From Polymyxa betae (taxonomy: Eukaryota > Endomyxa > Phytomyxea > Plasmodiophorida > Plasmodiophoridae): a stretch of DNA of 64,000 nucleotides. Both the position numbers and the translations under genes were made by a program. Each line of letters opens with the position of its first letter. Position 1 is the first letter of the stretch. Shown piece by piece: positions 48,036 through 59,568 of the stretch. A model generated the notes under the pieces. It ran no database searches and had not been told where the DNA came from. It worked only from the letters and a program-made list of their open reading frames with translations. The stretch spans positions 57,514-121,513 of the forward strand of contig RBZT01000409.1 in assembly GCA_003693705.1 (NCBI GenBank). Direction: 5' to 3'.

Positions 48036-49885
48036 TTAACTATAAGAGTAATTCAAACGAGATATAACGTCTTGAACAATCTCATAGTGCTGGTCTAGAG
48101 CGGCTATTAGCGCTGGTCGCGCTTTGGTTCGGGGGCAGTTCCGCCGTCGTTTGATTTCTCTCATCATTGATTCCGCTTCCGATAATGACAGGCAATCGGT
48201 GATCTCATCCATATCAGCCTAAAAAACTCTTTGAACAGCAGCTGGAGCAAATTTATGGAGCTCTTACTGCAATAATGGCTGCATCCATTCGAGCGTCAAT
48301 ATCTGACAATGTTTTAGTTCTTTTACAGTCAAACCACGGAAGGAAATTGGGTCCTTCGATGATGTCCAGCATTAGTGCAGAAATTCTTTTCTTTGAAGGT
48401 ATATACCGTTTTAACGGCGATAGACCTTCTTTAGAGGACATGAGATTTTTCAGAAATTGCTCGGGGTGAAACTCGGGAAATTTCGGTTGATCCAGGAAAG
48501 GATTGAAAACTTGTTGATTACCTTTTCTTGGAACGTATGGAACTGGCTTAAACATTGAATCAAAAGATCTCATAAATGACGCTGTAAGGGACGAAAAGTA
48601 TTGGCGTAATTCAGCATTCTTGTCATTACAGCAATCCAATGCTCTCAGAAATTCTTTATCGCATCTGATCTGAGGTTTATATTCGGTTATAAGAACAGGA
48701 TCTGAGGCTTCATCCAATCGGAGGACGTTTGGAAAATCAACAAGTGAGTCTAGAAAGAATATGCTGGTTGCTCCCAGAATGCAACCTGGTAATCTGCTAT
48801 GATTGCACATAGTTCTATGAATAAGCAGTTCACTCCACAGTATCTGAATGTGATCAATAACTTACAAATATCCCCTGTAATCAGGGTCGCTTAAAGTAAA
48901 ATAAGGTCGGTAATCGGCATGGTATACGAACGAGGGGGATATCAAAGAGATTAAGCCCAGAACAATATTTGTAGAAGCAGTGGGGTTATCGGCTATGATT
49001 AACAAAGGAGCACCTATTTCAGATTGTTAAAAGCGAGAACAAAAAGGTATGCAGCGATTGGACCTTTCATGGTCAGCTCCCACAGGGTCCAAAGACGATC
49101 TAAACAGCTTCTAAATGTGTCATATATCTTAATGTGTGTAAAGGATCCATAGAAACTATTGGTCTGAGTGTGCAAGTTCTCTTCAACGTTCACAGAAATC
49201 ACCTAAATCTGGTTAGGCTATTGTAATCAAGCTTATTCATTACGTAGTACAAAACCTGCCCTAGAAAAGGTAGCTGGATAATACCCCTTGCAGATAGAGG
49301 GTCAGGCCAACCGCTCCAATTATGGGCAGCTGCTTCTGCAGTGTGGTTCTTAGTGACAGATTCGAAATGCATTCCTAATCCGTTTTCTCACCGATAACAG
49401 AAATTAGACCATGCTCAAAGTAGATAGGTGCCAGCACAGAAATGATTGATTCCCACAGTTCAATTAATGGCAGCTTCGACAGAATTACAAACGATTTCTG
49501 GAAATAGCCCCGAGAAGCCGTCGAATCTGGAATCTGACGAAAGCATACAATTGCAAACAAGTCTTCGGTGGCTATTCGTATTGTGAATAGTCGATCTCCG
49601 AGATTTGCTTTAGAAGAATCAGGAATAGACTATGCAACAGCTCTTCAAATTTACAGACAACATTTATACCGATTTCCTAATACTTGCCGTCATCTGTATA
49701 ATGTATGTGAGATGATCTGATAGAATGCCTTCTGGATAGACACATTCAATGATTGGACCGTGATCGATATCGAACTGGACGACAGCGACAGCATAGATCC
49801 AGCGTCTGATGGCTTCAGCATCTCTAGAGAGCCGATTACTCAGGTCGGGATCCAATCGAGCCTTGCCGTCTGAGTCTGTCATCAA
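48036..49885 (-). CDS. DENND6: DENN-domain Rab exchange factor, DENND6 (FAM116) type
   Basis: DENND6 proteins are guanine-nucleotide exchange factors for endosomal Rabs (Rab14 in animals). Start 49885 or 49882, then WIYAVAVVQFDIDHGPIIEC with VYPEG, the longin-like uDENN start. Middle exons continue through ~49.0-49.6 kb. The C-terminal part reads GCILGATSIFFLDSLVDFPN, KEFLRALDC, PFLDQPKFPEFHPEQFLKNL and FLPWFDCKRTK and ends with a helical tail at 48036. Order and motifs fit DENND6 well. Introns are near 50 nt. Confidence 0.85.
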
Positions 49886-51592
49886 TCAATGGAAGATATT
49901 TTGACGGGTCCTCAGCAAAGCAGAATCCGGCTTCATAATATGTAATTTGATATTGTAGATAGAGGAAATCACCGTCTAATAACTGTTAATGATAGCTACG
50001 CCAGCTAAAACCGATCTGTTAGAAACATATTCCAGGAGAGATCGTTAAGGAAAGAATGGTTTTATATTTGGACCTGATGAGTTCAGTGAGCGTTGGGATT
50101 CGAGATTTGGGGTGGATGCAACTACTTCATGTGATCCCTGTCCATTTCATGCAATTATAGTTGCACGCCAGCAGCAGCTGTGATTTTTTATATGCACAAA
50201 ACACCCCAAAGTAGGATCGTAAGAAATTACGAATACACTCGGCAATATTAATTCACTATTATGTAAGTACCAAAGTGAGTGATTAATTTCCGCTTGTAAT
50301 GCCAGTGTATAAAAGAATTGGAATTTAGCATCAAGTTACGGTATGGAAACTCCTACCGCTTTACCAACTGTATTATCAGTATAGTTTGATGAAACAGAAA
50401 GCAATGAAGTTAATGGGGATTGTAAAGATCTTGAAATGATGAAATTATTACGTATATAGTCCTATTTCCGGACGAATTTATAGTTATATGTGTTGCATTG
50501 GTGTAATTGATTATATAATTCTCCATCAACTAAAATATATTCAAGACTGATATATGTTTTATTCTGAGTTCATTGCAACCAATTCAATTCCAGACACTTT
50601 CTACAAGTGTTACTACATGGGAGATTATCAAGAGCGACGATATTGTGGCGTCTTCGTCTTCATGCGAAGACCCACTTATATCATCTACTGCATGTGCATC
50701 CGGCACCCTTCTAACTAAAGGTGGGTAGATCAACCGGTACATGAATTTCATGAACGGTTAACGATCGGTTAACCAGTTAAAAGTAGATTTAGCGAATTGC
50801 ACGATATATTAATCCGAGAATGATAGGACCACCTGATGCAGCAGATTTCCTGACAATCAATGTGATGGTAGGTAGTTATGTTTAAGTAGAACAGAACCAT
50901 TCCGAACTGTACCAGTTGATAAAGAAAAATATTTTTATATATAGGTTACTGAATTGAATCGAAGTTACAGCAATTGAACAGAAAGCGTCATTAATCTATG
51001 TATAAGTATAACGGAATAACAGAACTGAATACATAACACAAGGTTGTTTTTGGCAACGCTATCTGCTTGTATGTACAATCGATCAGGCGTTATGGTGAAA
51101 ATAGATAAGATAGCAAATCAAATGTTGCCATGATTTACTGATACCGTTTCTTTCAAGTTGGCTACACGTAGCATGAAGAAACCCAAAAATAATGAATCGA
51201 TAATTGGGACTTCGGAAATATCAACTGGTGAAATAGATTAGTGGTTTGCTGGTGGTGAAGTGATAGTATATATGGGAGGAGCTATTGATATTTCGATATG
51301 GGTTTACTGGGAGTTCCACTTTGGACCGGTAGCCGGTAGGCGAAGAATTTCAGCGTGGTGGCAATGCTTGCGCATACATCATGTCTTAATATGGTCCAAT
51401 ATTAGACATGGGATTACTAATAATAGATCTAAATGACTTGTAAACATTGATTGTGGCGCATTATTGCAGTCACCTTGAATATTTCACTATTTTATCACTC
51501 ACCGACATTCTCATTATTGGTTCTCTCTTCCAACTCTCACAATTTTCTACTGAATTTCTTGTCTTCTGCCATACTAACTTAGCATCATCAAT
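49886..51592. other. 1.7-kb AT-rich gene-poor gap with a palindrome cluster
   Basis: By far the longest stretch without an ORF in the window, between the divergent DENND6 and PQ-loop genes. Between 50594 and 50776 several perfect or near-perfect inverted repeats cluster: ACACTT/AAGTGT, GTCTTCG/CGAAGAC, CATGAATTTCATG and two GGTTAAC units around GATC. No tRNA, snRNA or rRNA that I can recognise. Could hold a structured ncRNA, a replication origin or long promoters. Confidence 0.4.
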
Positions 51593-52604
51593 ATGCCTGC
51601 GTGTATTTGTAAACACCCTGGATACAGCCAGTTTTTTGGGACTTTTGCTGGCGAATGGTTAGGTTTTCTCTCTGGAGATGTTTCATGTCATTGATCTTAT
51701 TACAGCGTATATACTCATGCACAAATGATCCCTGAGATTCTAGGTTTGTCTGCTTATTACTATACTTTAACAATACGAATATTGAATTGCTGCAAGGGTT
51801 TTGCTCATTATTGACGTGGATTTGTGCTGGCCTTCCTCAATACTTTAGTAATTATCGAAATAAGCAAGCAGAGGCTCTAGCTCCAATGCTTTTCATCATC
51901 CGGTATTGAATTATTCTACCATCTATGATATGGTCATCAACTGACATGAGTTTTGCTGTAGAGGATTTGGTGATATCTCAATGCTTATTGGTACTGTTCT
52001 TGAAGGGGCTACAATACCCATTCAAGCAGTATCTGCATTCTTTATAATGGACGATATCATTATGCTCTCTCAACTCTATTACTATACTCATATTTATAAG
52101 AAACACAAACTACCAACGACTGTTCCAATGACAACTCCAGGCAATTCTAAACAGACAGTTGCAATGTTTGCTATTGCATTGATATCAACTGGTGCTCTTA
52201 CTGCTAATACGTTTCTGGTCTCTTCATCCAATGCCGTCTCACGATCGTTGCTCCAAGAAGGCCCTTATTGCGATAATTTTGGTCGATCGCCACTTGAACA
52301 AACCATTGGAAGCTGGTTTATCTGGGCTGGAAGCGCAATCTATTTTCTGTCGCGAATTCCTCAAGTGTTCAAGAATTGGCAGAATCAACAATGCGATGGA
52401 CTGTCAATAGGCATGTTCTTGATGTTTGCGATAGCGAATATCACATATGGAGGTCAAGTTATTCTCAAAGCGATCCTCAACAATATGGATTTCAATACGT
52501 TCATGGAGAGGAAATTCAACTTTGTTATAGGGAGTTGTGGGGTTTTATTCTTCGATGTGGTTATTATCATCCAGAGTAAAATATACAATCACGCAAGTAA
52601 ATAG
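51593..52604 (+). CDS. PQ-loop transporter, SLC66A1/PQLC2-like
   Basis: Lysosomal or vacuolar exporter of cationic amino acids in animals and yeast. Exons join from ATG 51593 (MPACICKHPGY) via a 48-nt intron to ECVYTHAQMIPEIL, a 53-nt intron to GFCSLLTWICAGLPQYFSNY with PQ-loop 1, then a ~60-nt intron to GFGDISMLIGTVLEG. PQ-loop 2 is FLSRIPQVFKNWQNQQCDGL followed by SIGMFLMFAIANITYGG. Seven hydrophobic helices overall, as expected. The long loop between repeats carries Thr/Pro and a Cys. Confidence 0.88.
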
Positions 52605-52724
52605 ATAAACTGTAATATTGTCATTATATTTGTTCTTAATTCTCAGTTTACTTACTGCATACTGTTTTGTTGAATGTAATTATTAATAACCTGAAATGAT
52701 GTGCAAGTACTGACGAAGTACTAA

Positions 52725-54627
52725 ATGAATAGAGAGAGGGCAAGTACCATAGTTATGGCTTTAGGTCCTGTCCTGCTTCTAGCATTCACTAATGTTCTAT
52801 ACTTTGCATTCGCATGGCACTGGTTCAAACGGCAACTCTTCAAGGACTACGAAGTCAGGAACACCTTAGTTCGAGCTGTGTTCGCCAGTACATTCGCTCT
52901 GTCGTGCTCTCTGCTACAGCTTCTTGTCTTCGAAGTCGGTCGCTACTTTTTGGCAACATCCTCTTGCTTCTGGTTTACATTGTAGTGTATAGTTGACTGA
53001 TTTCTTTGATCGAGATACTAGATGGTTAAGCTGGAAGATTTCGCTGTCATTCATGATCGTCCTTACAGTTGTGGTATTTTTATCATCATTGTCACTTGAT
53101 TTTTTTTTAAATGCCAATTGTAGTTAAACCCTTTCTATTCAATATTTCATTATCTTGTAGAACGCGATTGGAAACGATTGCATGCTTTTCAAGCTGCTGT
53201 TCTCATCTTATGCCCGATCATGTATTTTTTTTGGAAGATTGGCAAATTTTTCCCAATCCTGAAAGAATCCCAATCTGAACAGTATTGCCTCTTTGGTGGG
53301 ACTTCGTTATATGGCTCCTTCACATCAGGTTGCTCACTGGATTGCTAGATCTTTTGACAATAGAGCAAGCTGTTAGCCGTATTGGAGTGATTGGTGTAGC
53401 AGTTATGGCTGTTTTATCTGGGTATCAGTCTTTATCCATATAAACCCAGTTTTCATATTGGTTTTAGGTTCGGTGCTGTTCATTGCCCATATTCATATTC
53501 GTTCTCGACCGATACTCGAATTCAGGTAGTGTGCCGCCTATTTCTCTATTTGCATCTAAATACATAAACGTTAGTCAAGTGAAATAACCCGGTTGGAAAG
53601 GCAGTTATTGCAATGTATGGGTGTGATATTGTCGCGTCAGAAAAAGCTTGTTCTTTGTCAGTACCGATTGAAGAGTCTCATTCAAGGCGAATCGCTGGCA
53701 GTTGCAAACAGAAAAGAATCTCGAGGATTGCTTTCTCGGTTCTGGGCGAGAACCCCTTCGGAGATTCAGCAAGTTCGTAATGATGCTATTTAACAATCTG
53801 GACAAGTGTTAACACTTGGGCAGCTACAGACTGAGATTCGATCATTAAACGAAGAGATTCGAAGAAGTGAACATCTGGGTGTTCAGCTGTTCAATGAGGT
53901 ACAGTGGTAGTCATCACCGTGTCTTCAATTGGACAATAACAGATATTCATTAGGTACACGAATTGCATCTTGCTCGAGAACAGCTGGAGTTCAGTAAGAC
54001 CTGTATGGGCCAGTATTACACGTTGTTGGGTTATATTATGTCCATTATTTGTGTGTATAAGATTATTATGGCATCAATCAATGTCATATTTCAGCGAAAA
54101 CAAGGCAAAGATCCCATCACAAGGTTCTTTGAGATTGTATTCCAAAGGATATTGGATTTTCAAGTAATGACTTTTGCATGAAATCGCAAATCTTTTCATT
54201 TCGCTTGTTAGGTCGATCTAAGATTTTGGTCGCAGCATATCTCTTTTATATTTGTTGGCATCTTAGTATTTACACAGGTATGCTATGCCTTTCCAGTATC
54301 TTTTCTACCGATATTGATCTAAGACGGTAGGTCCGAAGCTTCCTGCTTCAGTTAACGCGGGTCTTTAGTGCTAATTCTTCAGATCTGACTTCGAATATAT
54401 TTATCCTTCTTCTTGCAGAGATAATGGGGGTCTATTTTGTCAGCTCTGTGCTGTTGATGAGGGTCAATCTTCCACTTGAATACCGCCAAATTATTACCGA
54501 CGTTTTGGGTGATCTGGAATTTGATATATTCCACGCCTGGTTTGATGCTATATTTATTATCGCAGCCATAATCACTCTTTTATGGTTTAGTTTTCAAAGG
54601 AAGAGATCTTCTATTAAGCTGGAATAA
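52725..54627 (+). CDS. GPHR: Golgi pH regulator GPHR/GPR89
   Basis: Multi-span anion channel that counters acidification of the Golgi; plant homologues are GTG1/2. ATG 52725 gives MNRERASTIVMALGPVLLLA, then WHWFKRQLFKDYEVRNTLVR, FALSCSLLQLLVFE, RDTRWLSWKISLSF, CPIMYFFWKIGKFFPIL, SRIGVIGVAVMAVLSG, FGAVHCPYSY, ERQLLQCM, QLEFSKTCMGQYYTLLGYI, DLRFWSQHISFIFVGI and MGVYFVSSVLLMRVNLPLEY, with FDIFHAWFDAIF near the end. All blocks align in order with human GPR89. About nine introns of ~50 nt. Confidence 0.95.
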
Positions 54628-54715
54628 ATCCATATTATCATGACGGAATCCTACTGTGATTATACTGATCTGATGCAGATGTGTGAGATGACAGTCGGTC
54701 GCAGTATCAGTAAAT

Positions 54716-55861
54716 ATGGACATTTGTAAACGAGCCCAGTCTATTCTTCAGAAACGGCGTCAAGCCACAAGCAAGCATGATGAAGACTCGCTATCGGGGA
54801 TGTCGGAATTTGATCACGATTTTCATCAAGAAAAATCGGTTGAAACGATTGGTCCCAGTTCAGAAGTTGGACAAGCCATTAAAAGTACAGCAACAACAAT
54901 AATCAATAGATGTAATGAATTGAATGAAAAAGCTGATGGCGGTGATGCAACTGATATAGAATTTGGCTCTGACCTGGAGTCGATATCAGATAGAAGTGAT
55001 CAGGTTGCTAACAAGATTGCTATCAACATAAAAGTAGATCAGGATGAGTATATTTCATTCGATGATGATCAGATGTCGGAAAAGTCAATACTTCATCCAA
55101 CCATCTCGCTTAGCAAACATAAATCGTTTAGTGATACACAGAAAACACTGAATATAACATATCAAGAATCTCGTGCATCATTGATTAGTTTCGATGACGA
55201 GATCGAATCTCAATCAAGGATATCAGCAGAGGCTTTAGCAGAAGACGGCATCACCATTGCTTATTCAGACGATTTCGAAGACGCAATTTCAACTTTGAGT
55301 AACATACAAGGTCAGAGCAATGAGGAGTTGGATGTAAGCTACAATAATGAATTTTTATATTCGAAGGACTTCAAAGATACAGAATCAGAATACGAGCAGC
55401 TGAATGAGCAGATTTTAAAAATGCATCGGATCGAGCCATTTCAGACTCAGTTTCAACAACCAGACACGTTATCGAGCATTTTAATTACGAAATCGGGAAG
55501 AAATGAGAAGGAAGAGCGTCAAAAGAAGAGCGGAGAGAGAATCGTTGAACAACTACTCGATGAAAGGACAGTCCAGGAAAGCAGAATTGCGAAGAGTGAC
55601 GTTGCAGTTCAGGCAAACGAGAGAATAGATCAATGTATTCAAGTGAACAGATTAGATAAGTTTCAAGGCATATTCTATATAGATCCGCGATTAGATTTAG
55701 TACCTGAGAACATCTCAGCTCGATTATCAGCAGTTGTTAACAGAATACAGATCTCCAGAGATCAGCTCCATCAAGATCAACGTATGCTTTCATATAAGAA
55801 GTATACAACCCTGAGAGATATTGAATTACGAATAGCCAAAATTCAACAACAACGAAGATAG
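54716..55861 (+). CDS. Hypothetical acidic protein, 381 residues
   Basis: Single exon beginning MDICKRAQSILQKRRQ. Long, Ser/Asp/Glu-rich and probably disordered to residue ~270, with repeated ISFDD motifs. The C-terminal ~80 residues are structured: KSDVAVQANERIDQCIQVN, then IFYIDPRLDLVPENISARL and a helix with LRDIELRIAKIQQQRR. The VAVQ...IQVN pattern faintly recalls the C19orf44/DUF4614 C-terminus. I would not name it on that. Convergent with the GNAT gene, 38 bp between stops. Confidence 0.6.
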   Translation: MDICKRAQSILQKRRQATSKHDEDSLSGMSEFDHDFHQEKSVETIGPSSEVGQAIKSTATTIINRCNELNEKADGGDATDIEFGSDLESISDRSDQVANKIAINIKVDQDEYISFDDDQMSEKSILHPTISLSKHKSFSDTQKTLNITYQESRASLISFDDEIESQSRISAEALAEDGITIAYSDDFEDAISTLSNIQGQSNEELDVSYNNEFLYSKDFKDTESEYEQLNEQILKMHRIEPFQTQFQQPDTLSSILITKSGRNEKEERQKKSGERIVEQLLDERTVQESRIAKSDVAVQANERIDQCIQVNRLDKFQGIFYIDPRLDLVPENISARLSAVVNRIQISRDQLHQDQRMLSYKKYTTLRDIELRIAKIQQQRR

Positions 55862-55899
55862 ATATGTTCAATACATATATTGGGTTGATTAATATAATG

Positions 55900-56629
55900 C
55901 TATAAAAAAGTCTTGTAGAACATGAGAGCATCAATTGTAGTTCCATCAGGAAGACGTTTCGCTTCAGGGACACGTCCTGTCTCTTTGTAATGCATCGATC
56001 TCCATAGACGAATGGACCCTGGATTATCTTCAAATACCTGACTAATTATTCAATAATGGGATCTAATGCTAATGTCAGAATCTCAACCAGGTTAAAGAAT
56101 GCAGATTTAAATCCACAAGCGGGAGCTAGAATTTCGAAAGCTTTGGCCAGCACATATCCAATGCCGGCTTTTCTGTAATTGCTATGGACTAAGAATCCTC
56201 CATTACAGATATGAGAGCAGCGACCAGGAAAATTGGGTTTCACTAAGTTTTGGTTTAAAATCAGATGAATGATTATTAACAACTAAGGTACCGTAAAAAG
56301 CAGCAACAAGCTGACCAGAGAGACGAGCTACAAATGCATAATGTGAACAGAAATAAGCTTGAAACTGTTCCAGGTCTAATACCATATCCTGAGGATATGT
56401 CCCTTGCCGAATCTCTTCATTCAACATTTCTTGGACAGATGAAAGTTCATTGATATCATCAGATCGAATCTGGTCGATAACAACTAGCACATGGTTGATG
56501 TCACTACGCCTGTTTGCAAATCGCAAGTTACAAGTTACTTGTTCGATCAAGGCGGTCAGTTGATGTAAACGGCAGGAGAGAGGACAGATGTTTAGAAGAT
56601 GTCACAGAAGGTAGAATATATGCTGACAT
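55900..56629 (-). CDS. GNAT-family N-acetyltransferase
   Basis: Acetyl-CoA-dependent acetyltransferase. ATG 56629 gives MSAYILPSVTSSKHL; a 29-nt intron (56510-56538) joins this to RRSDINHVLVVIDQIRSDD. After TYPQDMVLDLEQFQ comes the beta-sheet VARLSGQLVAAFYVKPNFPG, the motif-A region VHSNYRKAGIGYVLAKAFE (acetyl-CoA loop RKAGIG), then FKSAFFNLV and, after a ~50-nt intron, FEDNPGSIRLWRSMHYKETG. This closely resembles fungal Mpr1/L-azetidine-carboxylate acetyltransferase-like proteins. Substrate unproven. Confidence 0.85.
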
Positions 56630-56814
56630 TGAATGTTCTACAAAATAGATATAAATAGATTATAAACAAGTTGGGAATAATATGAGAGTGTTACACTATA
56701 CAGTACACCCCAATGCACTATCATCATCTATCTATGATATACCGTTACATTCTATGAAGTCCTACAACCTCTCTATTTTATCTTGTATTTATATGTCAAT
56801 CTCTCCCTGATCAG
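56630..56814. other. Short spacer
   Basis: 185-bp AT-rich spacer between tandem minus-strand genes. Nothing else seen. Confidence 0.3.
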
Positions 56815-57625
56815 TCATCTTTTGGTATTCAATGTCATCTCTCGTTTTAATTGCTCCAACAAGACCGCTTCTCGTTCAGTATACATTACGACTAGTTGGT
56901 TGGCTTCATCCAGACGCTGCTGCAAATCTTGACATTGTTGTTTGGATGCATTGAGATGTTGTTGTAGTCGCTGACTAGCTAATGCCTGTTTCTCTAACAT
57001 TTCTATTTCTTGTCTAATGGCATCGAATTCATTATTGTTCTGCTGGAATTGGTTCTCATTATAAGTATGACCTTGCCTCTATTAATATATATTTAGTCGT
57101 ATATTTAGAAATATCTGCAACTATACACTCTACCATTATTGTGATGTCCTGCATATCATCAGGTCTTTCATTAATCTCATCATATTTTCTATCAATTTCT
57201 CCAGATAACTCCTTCAACTGTTCTTCAAGTTTATAGTTACGTTGTCGCATCTCAGCCATATGCTGCAATGTCATCCATGATTGATGTATGAGTTGAGTTT
57301 TATCATCTCGTAGCTGCCGACATTGACTTAATGCCTCACTCAGCTCCTTTTCTGCTATCGCATTCTTTTGAATGCATTCTTTATGCTGACTGTTCTCTAA
57401 CTCCAGCTCTTCTATTCTCTCTTTGAGATCATCGATAGTTTCCCGATATTGACCACATTGATCATCGGTCATTTGCAGACTTTGCTGAAGATTTTCTATA
57501 GTCTGGCCTAGAAATTTATTTTCTGTCAATGTGACCTCTAAGCGAGCTGTACGGGGGCAGGTTTCAGCCGTACATGATTTACAGCTACTTGATTTCTTAT
57601 TGTCACGTTTTGTTGCTCCAATCAT
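56815..57625 (-). CDS. Hypothetical coiled-coil protein with N-terminal Cys cluster
   Basis: Two exons. From ATG 57625 the first carries a CKSCTAETC cluster after a KRDNKKSSS stretch, then ~130 residues of coiled coil (TIENLQQSLQMTDDQ, DDLKERIEELELENSQ). A 56-nt phase-0 intron near 57.06-57.13 kb leads to RQGHTYNENQFQQNN and more coiled coil ending REMTLNTKR. The Cys group could bind zinc. No named family recognised. Confidence 0.65.
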
Positions 57626-58003
57626 GGTATGGTCAGATATCCCTCGTTCTAGTTATGTAATTTCGCAGATTAACAAGGGAATTTCCGATCTAGCGATTCT
57701 GGTTTAACAGTCAGTTCGGTGAGTGTGACGGTACCGATCGTTTTTTTTCGCAACCGATTTGTAGACGATTTTCGCAACTGGTTTTCACAGTTCATATACA
57801 AAATAACAGTCACAGTTATATATTATTTCCAATCCCAGACTTGTTATTTCGCAGGCAGCCTTATTCATAGAACATAGATCTTCACTCAAAGGGTATGGAT
57901 GAAGGAACCTTTACCATTTTATTGTAAATATTCGCTTAATGTTGGCGGTTTGACGCCAAAAAAGTCGCTTATCTGATTACCTTCGTTAACGCAACAATGG
58001 ATG
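57626..58003. other. Spacer with a CGATTTTCGCAAC-like direct repeat
   Basis: Near 57735-57785 the pieces CGATCGTTTTTTTTCGCAAC and CGATTTTCGCAAC occur in tandem. The rest is AT-rich. It may hold the promoter of the leftward gene and the decayed terminus of the Harbinger fragment to the right. No ORF. Confidence 0.35.
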
Positions 58004-58168
58004 TTAGTAAAACAGCGTGGCAACCAAGAAATCCATGCCAACCGGCCCGTGCATCACTTTAAGATTTTTGGAGAAATCAACAAAAGCGAACAGCATTTTT
58101 ATGCGCCCAAAGGCCCATTCGACGCTTGTTCGGACCGCGCTCATTTTTGAATTGAATGCCTGTTCTTC
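58004..58168 (-). pseudogene. C-terminal fragment of a PIF/Harbinger (DDE_Tnp_4) transposase
   Basis: A minus-strand stretch reading EEQAFNSKMSAVRTSVEWAF, then GRIKMLFAFVDFSKNLKV and a tail ending LVATLFY before TAA at 58004. The M-S-x-V-R-x-S-V-E-W block, with its conserved catalytic Glu region, is the C-terminal end of Harbinger-family transposases. Upstream of the fragment the frame is closed within ~25 bp, so the rest of the transposase is missing. A relic of an insertion. Confidence 0.75.
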
Positions 58169-58232
58169 TTATAATACAATGCTAGGCTTAGTCTCTTAAA
58201 GCATTAATTAATTAAATGGTTACTTACTAAAG

Positions 58233-58821
58233 TTAGCTCTGAAGAAGAAGCGGAAGAATCAACCCCTGAAACTGAAACTGTTCCTAGCTCTAATGAAGAT
58301 GAAAAAGAAGAATCGGACACTGAACAAGAAGAAAATCCTAGTCCCGATGAAGACGAAGACGAAGCAACAGTGAATGAAGATGCTAAAGACGAAATTGCTG
58401 ATATTGGAAAACGCTCAAAGCAACAAAGTACTCCAATCACTCGACCATACATGAAAAACACTAACACACCAACGTCAAGTTCCTCAAATGGCACATTCAC
58501 AAAGAATAAACCAATGGTAAGTCATGTAATTCAAAAATCATAAGCAATGATAATGTATCTTTAGGTACAACAATTACTCTCGAGAGTTAGGAATCTCTAC
58601 ACATTGTATGAAGAATCCAACCCCAACAAAACCTATCAACTCTTCATGTTCTATGTGAACCATAACAAGGAGAAACTGACACTAGTTGATGAGGATAAGA
58701 CACAAGTAACAGTTGACTATACAACTTCTTCGACATTCGCAGGGGTTGAAATCTCCAAAATGCTGGGATCTATCAAAGAACATCAGACGAAGATCAAAGA
58801 GCTTAATCCAGTTGTCAAGAT
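58233..58821 (+). pseudogene. Acidic ORF interrupted by the copia retrotransposon
   Basis: An exon following an AG acceptor at 58232 encodes an acidic Glu/Asp/Ser-rich stretch, then KRSKQQSTPITRPYMK. A ~48-nt intron after NKPM is followed by VQQLLSRVRNLYTLYEESNP and a folded-looking segment up to KIKELNPVVK. The element enters at 58822, and the frame then runs into the LTR and stops at 58918. The rest of the exon resumes at 63542 (ISLQGVKIRR, then a GTAAGA donor near 63568). No known family. It lies beside the Harbinger relic, so it may be the companion ORF of such an element. Confidence 0.55.
58817..58821 (+). repeat. Left target-site duplication AAGAT
   Basis: Five bases identical to 63537-63541 on the far side of the retrotransposon. 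This is the length copia integrases usually make. Confidence 0.95.
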
Positions 58822-59027
58822 TGTTGGAAGCACCGGCGCATTGGCCACGGACAAAGGCAAGGACACTTCACCTGCAGCCAGTTCCTCCTCTCCTGAGACA
58901 ACTGCGCGCATGAACTAGCCTAGCCTAGTTGGAAATGCAAGTAGTCCCCTTCTTATCAAATATACAATCATTCCGTTATTGTCCCCATCTGAGAGTTTGT
59001 CATCTTTTGTAGACTCGCGCCTCAACA
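58822..59027 (+). repeat. Left LTR
   Basis: 206 bp, TGTTG...CAACA. It differs from the right LTR at five positions: three within GCATTGGCCAC, one in CTCCTGAG and one in CTTTTGTA. It also encodes a short tail that ends the interrupted host ORF. Confidence 0.97.
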
Positions 59028-59041
59028 GGTTATGGGCCCAG
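59028..59041 (+). other. Primer binding site for half initiator tRNA-Met
   Basis: GGTTATGGGCCCAG directly after the LTR is the reverse complement of the anticodon stem-loop region of eukaryotic initiator tRNA-Met. This is the half-tRNA priming known from Drosophila copia, not the usual 3'-CCA priming. The ATG of this site (59032) is also the first ATG of gag. Confidence 0.8.
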
Positions 59042-59568
59042 GCGACAACCAAGAGATGACGACAGTCCAAGCAGCTCCAGCAAAGTTCATCAACAGCAAG
59101 TTGACTGAGGACAACTGGCTGATGTGGTCGTGGGAGTTCCTACTCGCGGCTGATAACTATGGTGTCATGGGGATCATTGATGGATCAGAGAAGGAGCCTG
59201 ACAGCGCTGAATTGAAGAACGAGTTTATTCGAAGGGCGAAGTTGGCAATGACCCAAATTGTCAAGTGCATCGACGACTCCATGAAAATCAAGATCGTTGG
59301 AAAACGTTCCGCTCATGAGGCCTGGAAAGTACTGAAATCCTATCATGAAGGCAAATCGAGAAGCGACATTCAACGTCGCAGGAGGGAGCTGGAGAATCTA
59401 CGATATAAGGATTTTTCCAAGATGACAGAATTCTTGGACACAATCAAGAGCAAAGCTTTACAACTAGAAAGCATGGGTGCCGGATTGGACGAAGAAGGCA
59501 TAATTGTTATCGTCCTGGAGAAGCTACCGTATTCTCTCAAGCACGCAGCAGCAGCCATTCGTAAATGA
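59032..59568 (+). pseudogene. gag: copia gag, N-terminal part
   Basis: 178 codons, MGPGDNQEMTTVQ then KLTEDNWLMWSWEFLL, the UBN2/retrotran_gag pattern, with KVLKSYHEGKSRSDI and DTIKSKALQLESMGAG. The reading frame closes at 59566 just after the QQQPFV-like region, while the coding signal continues in another frame, so a frameshift lies near 59540-59566. Start may be ATG 59032 in the primer site, or MTTVQ a few codons on. Confidence 0.85.

Noticed and set aside
50072-50110. CTGATGA near 50075 as a hammerhead ribozyme or box C/D snoRNA
   Set aside because: No matching GAAA core, stems or box D at proper spacing could be found.
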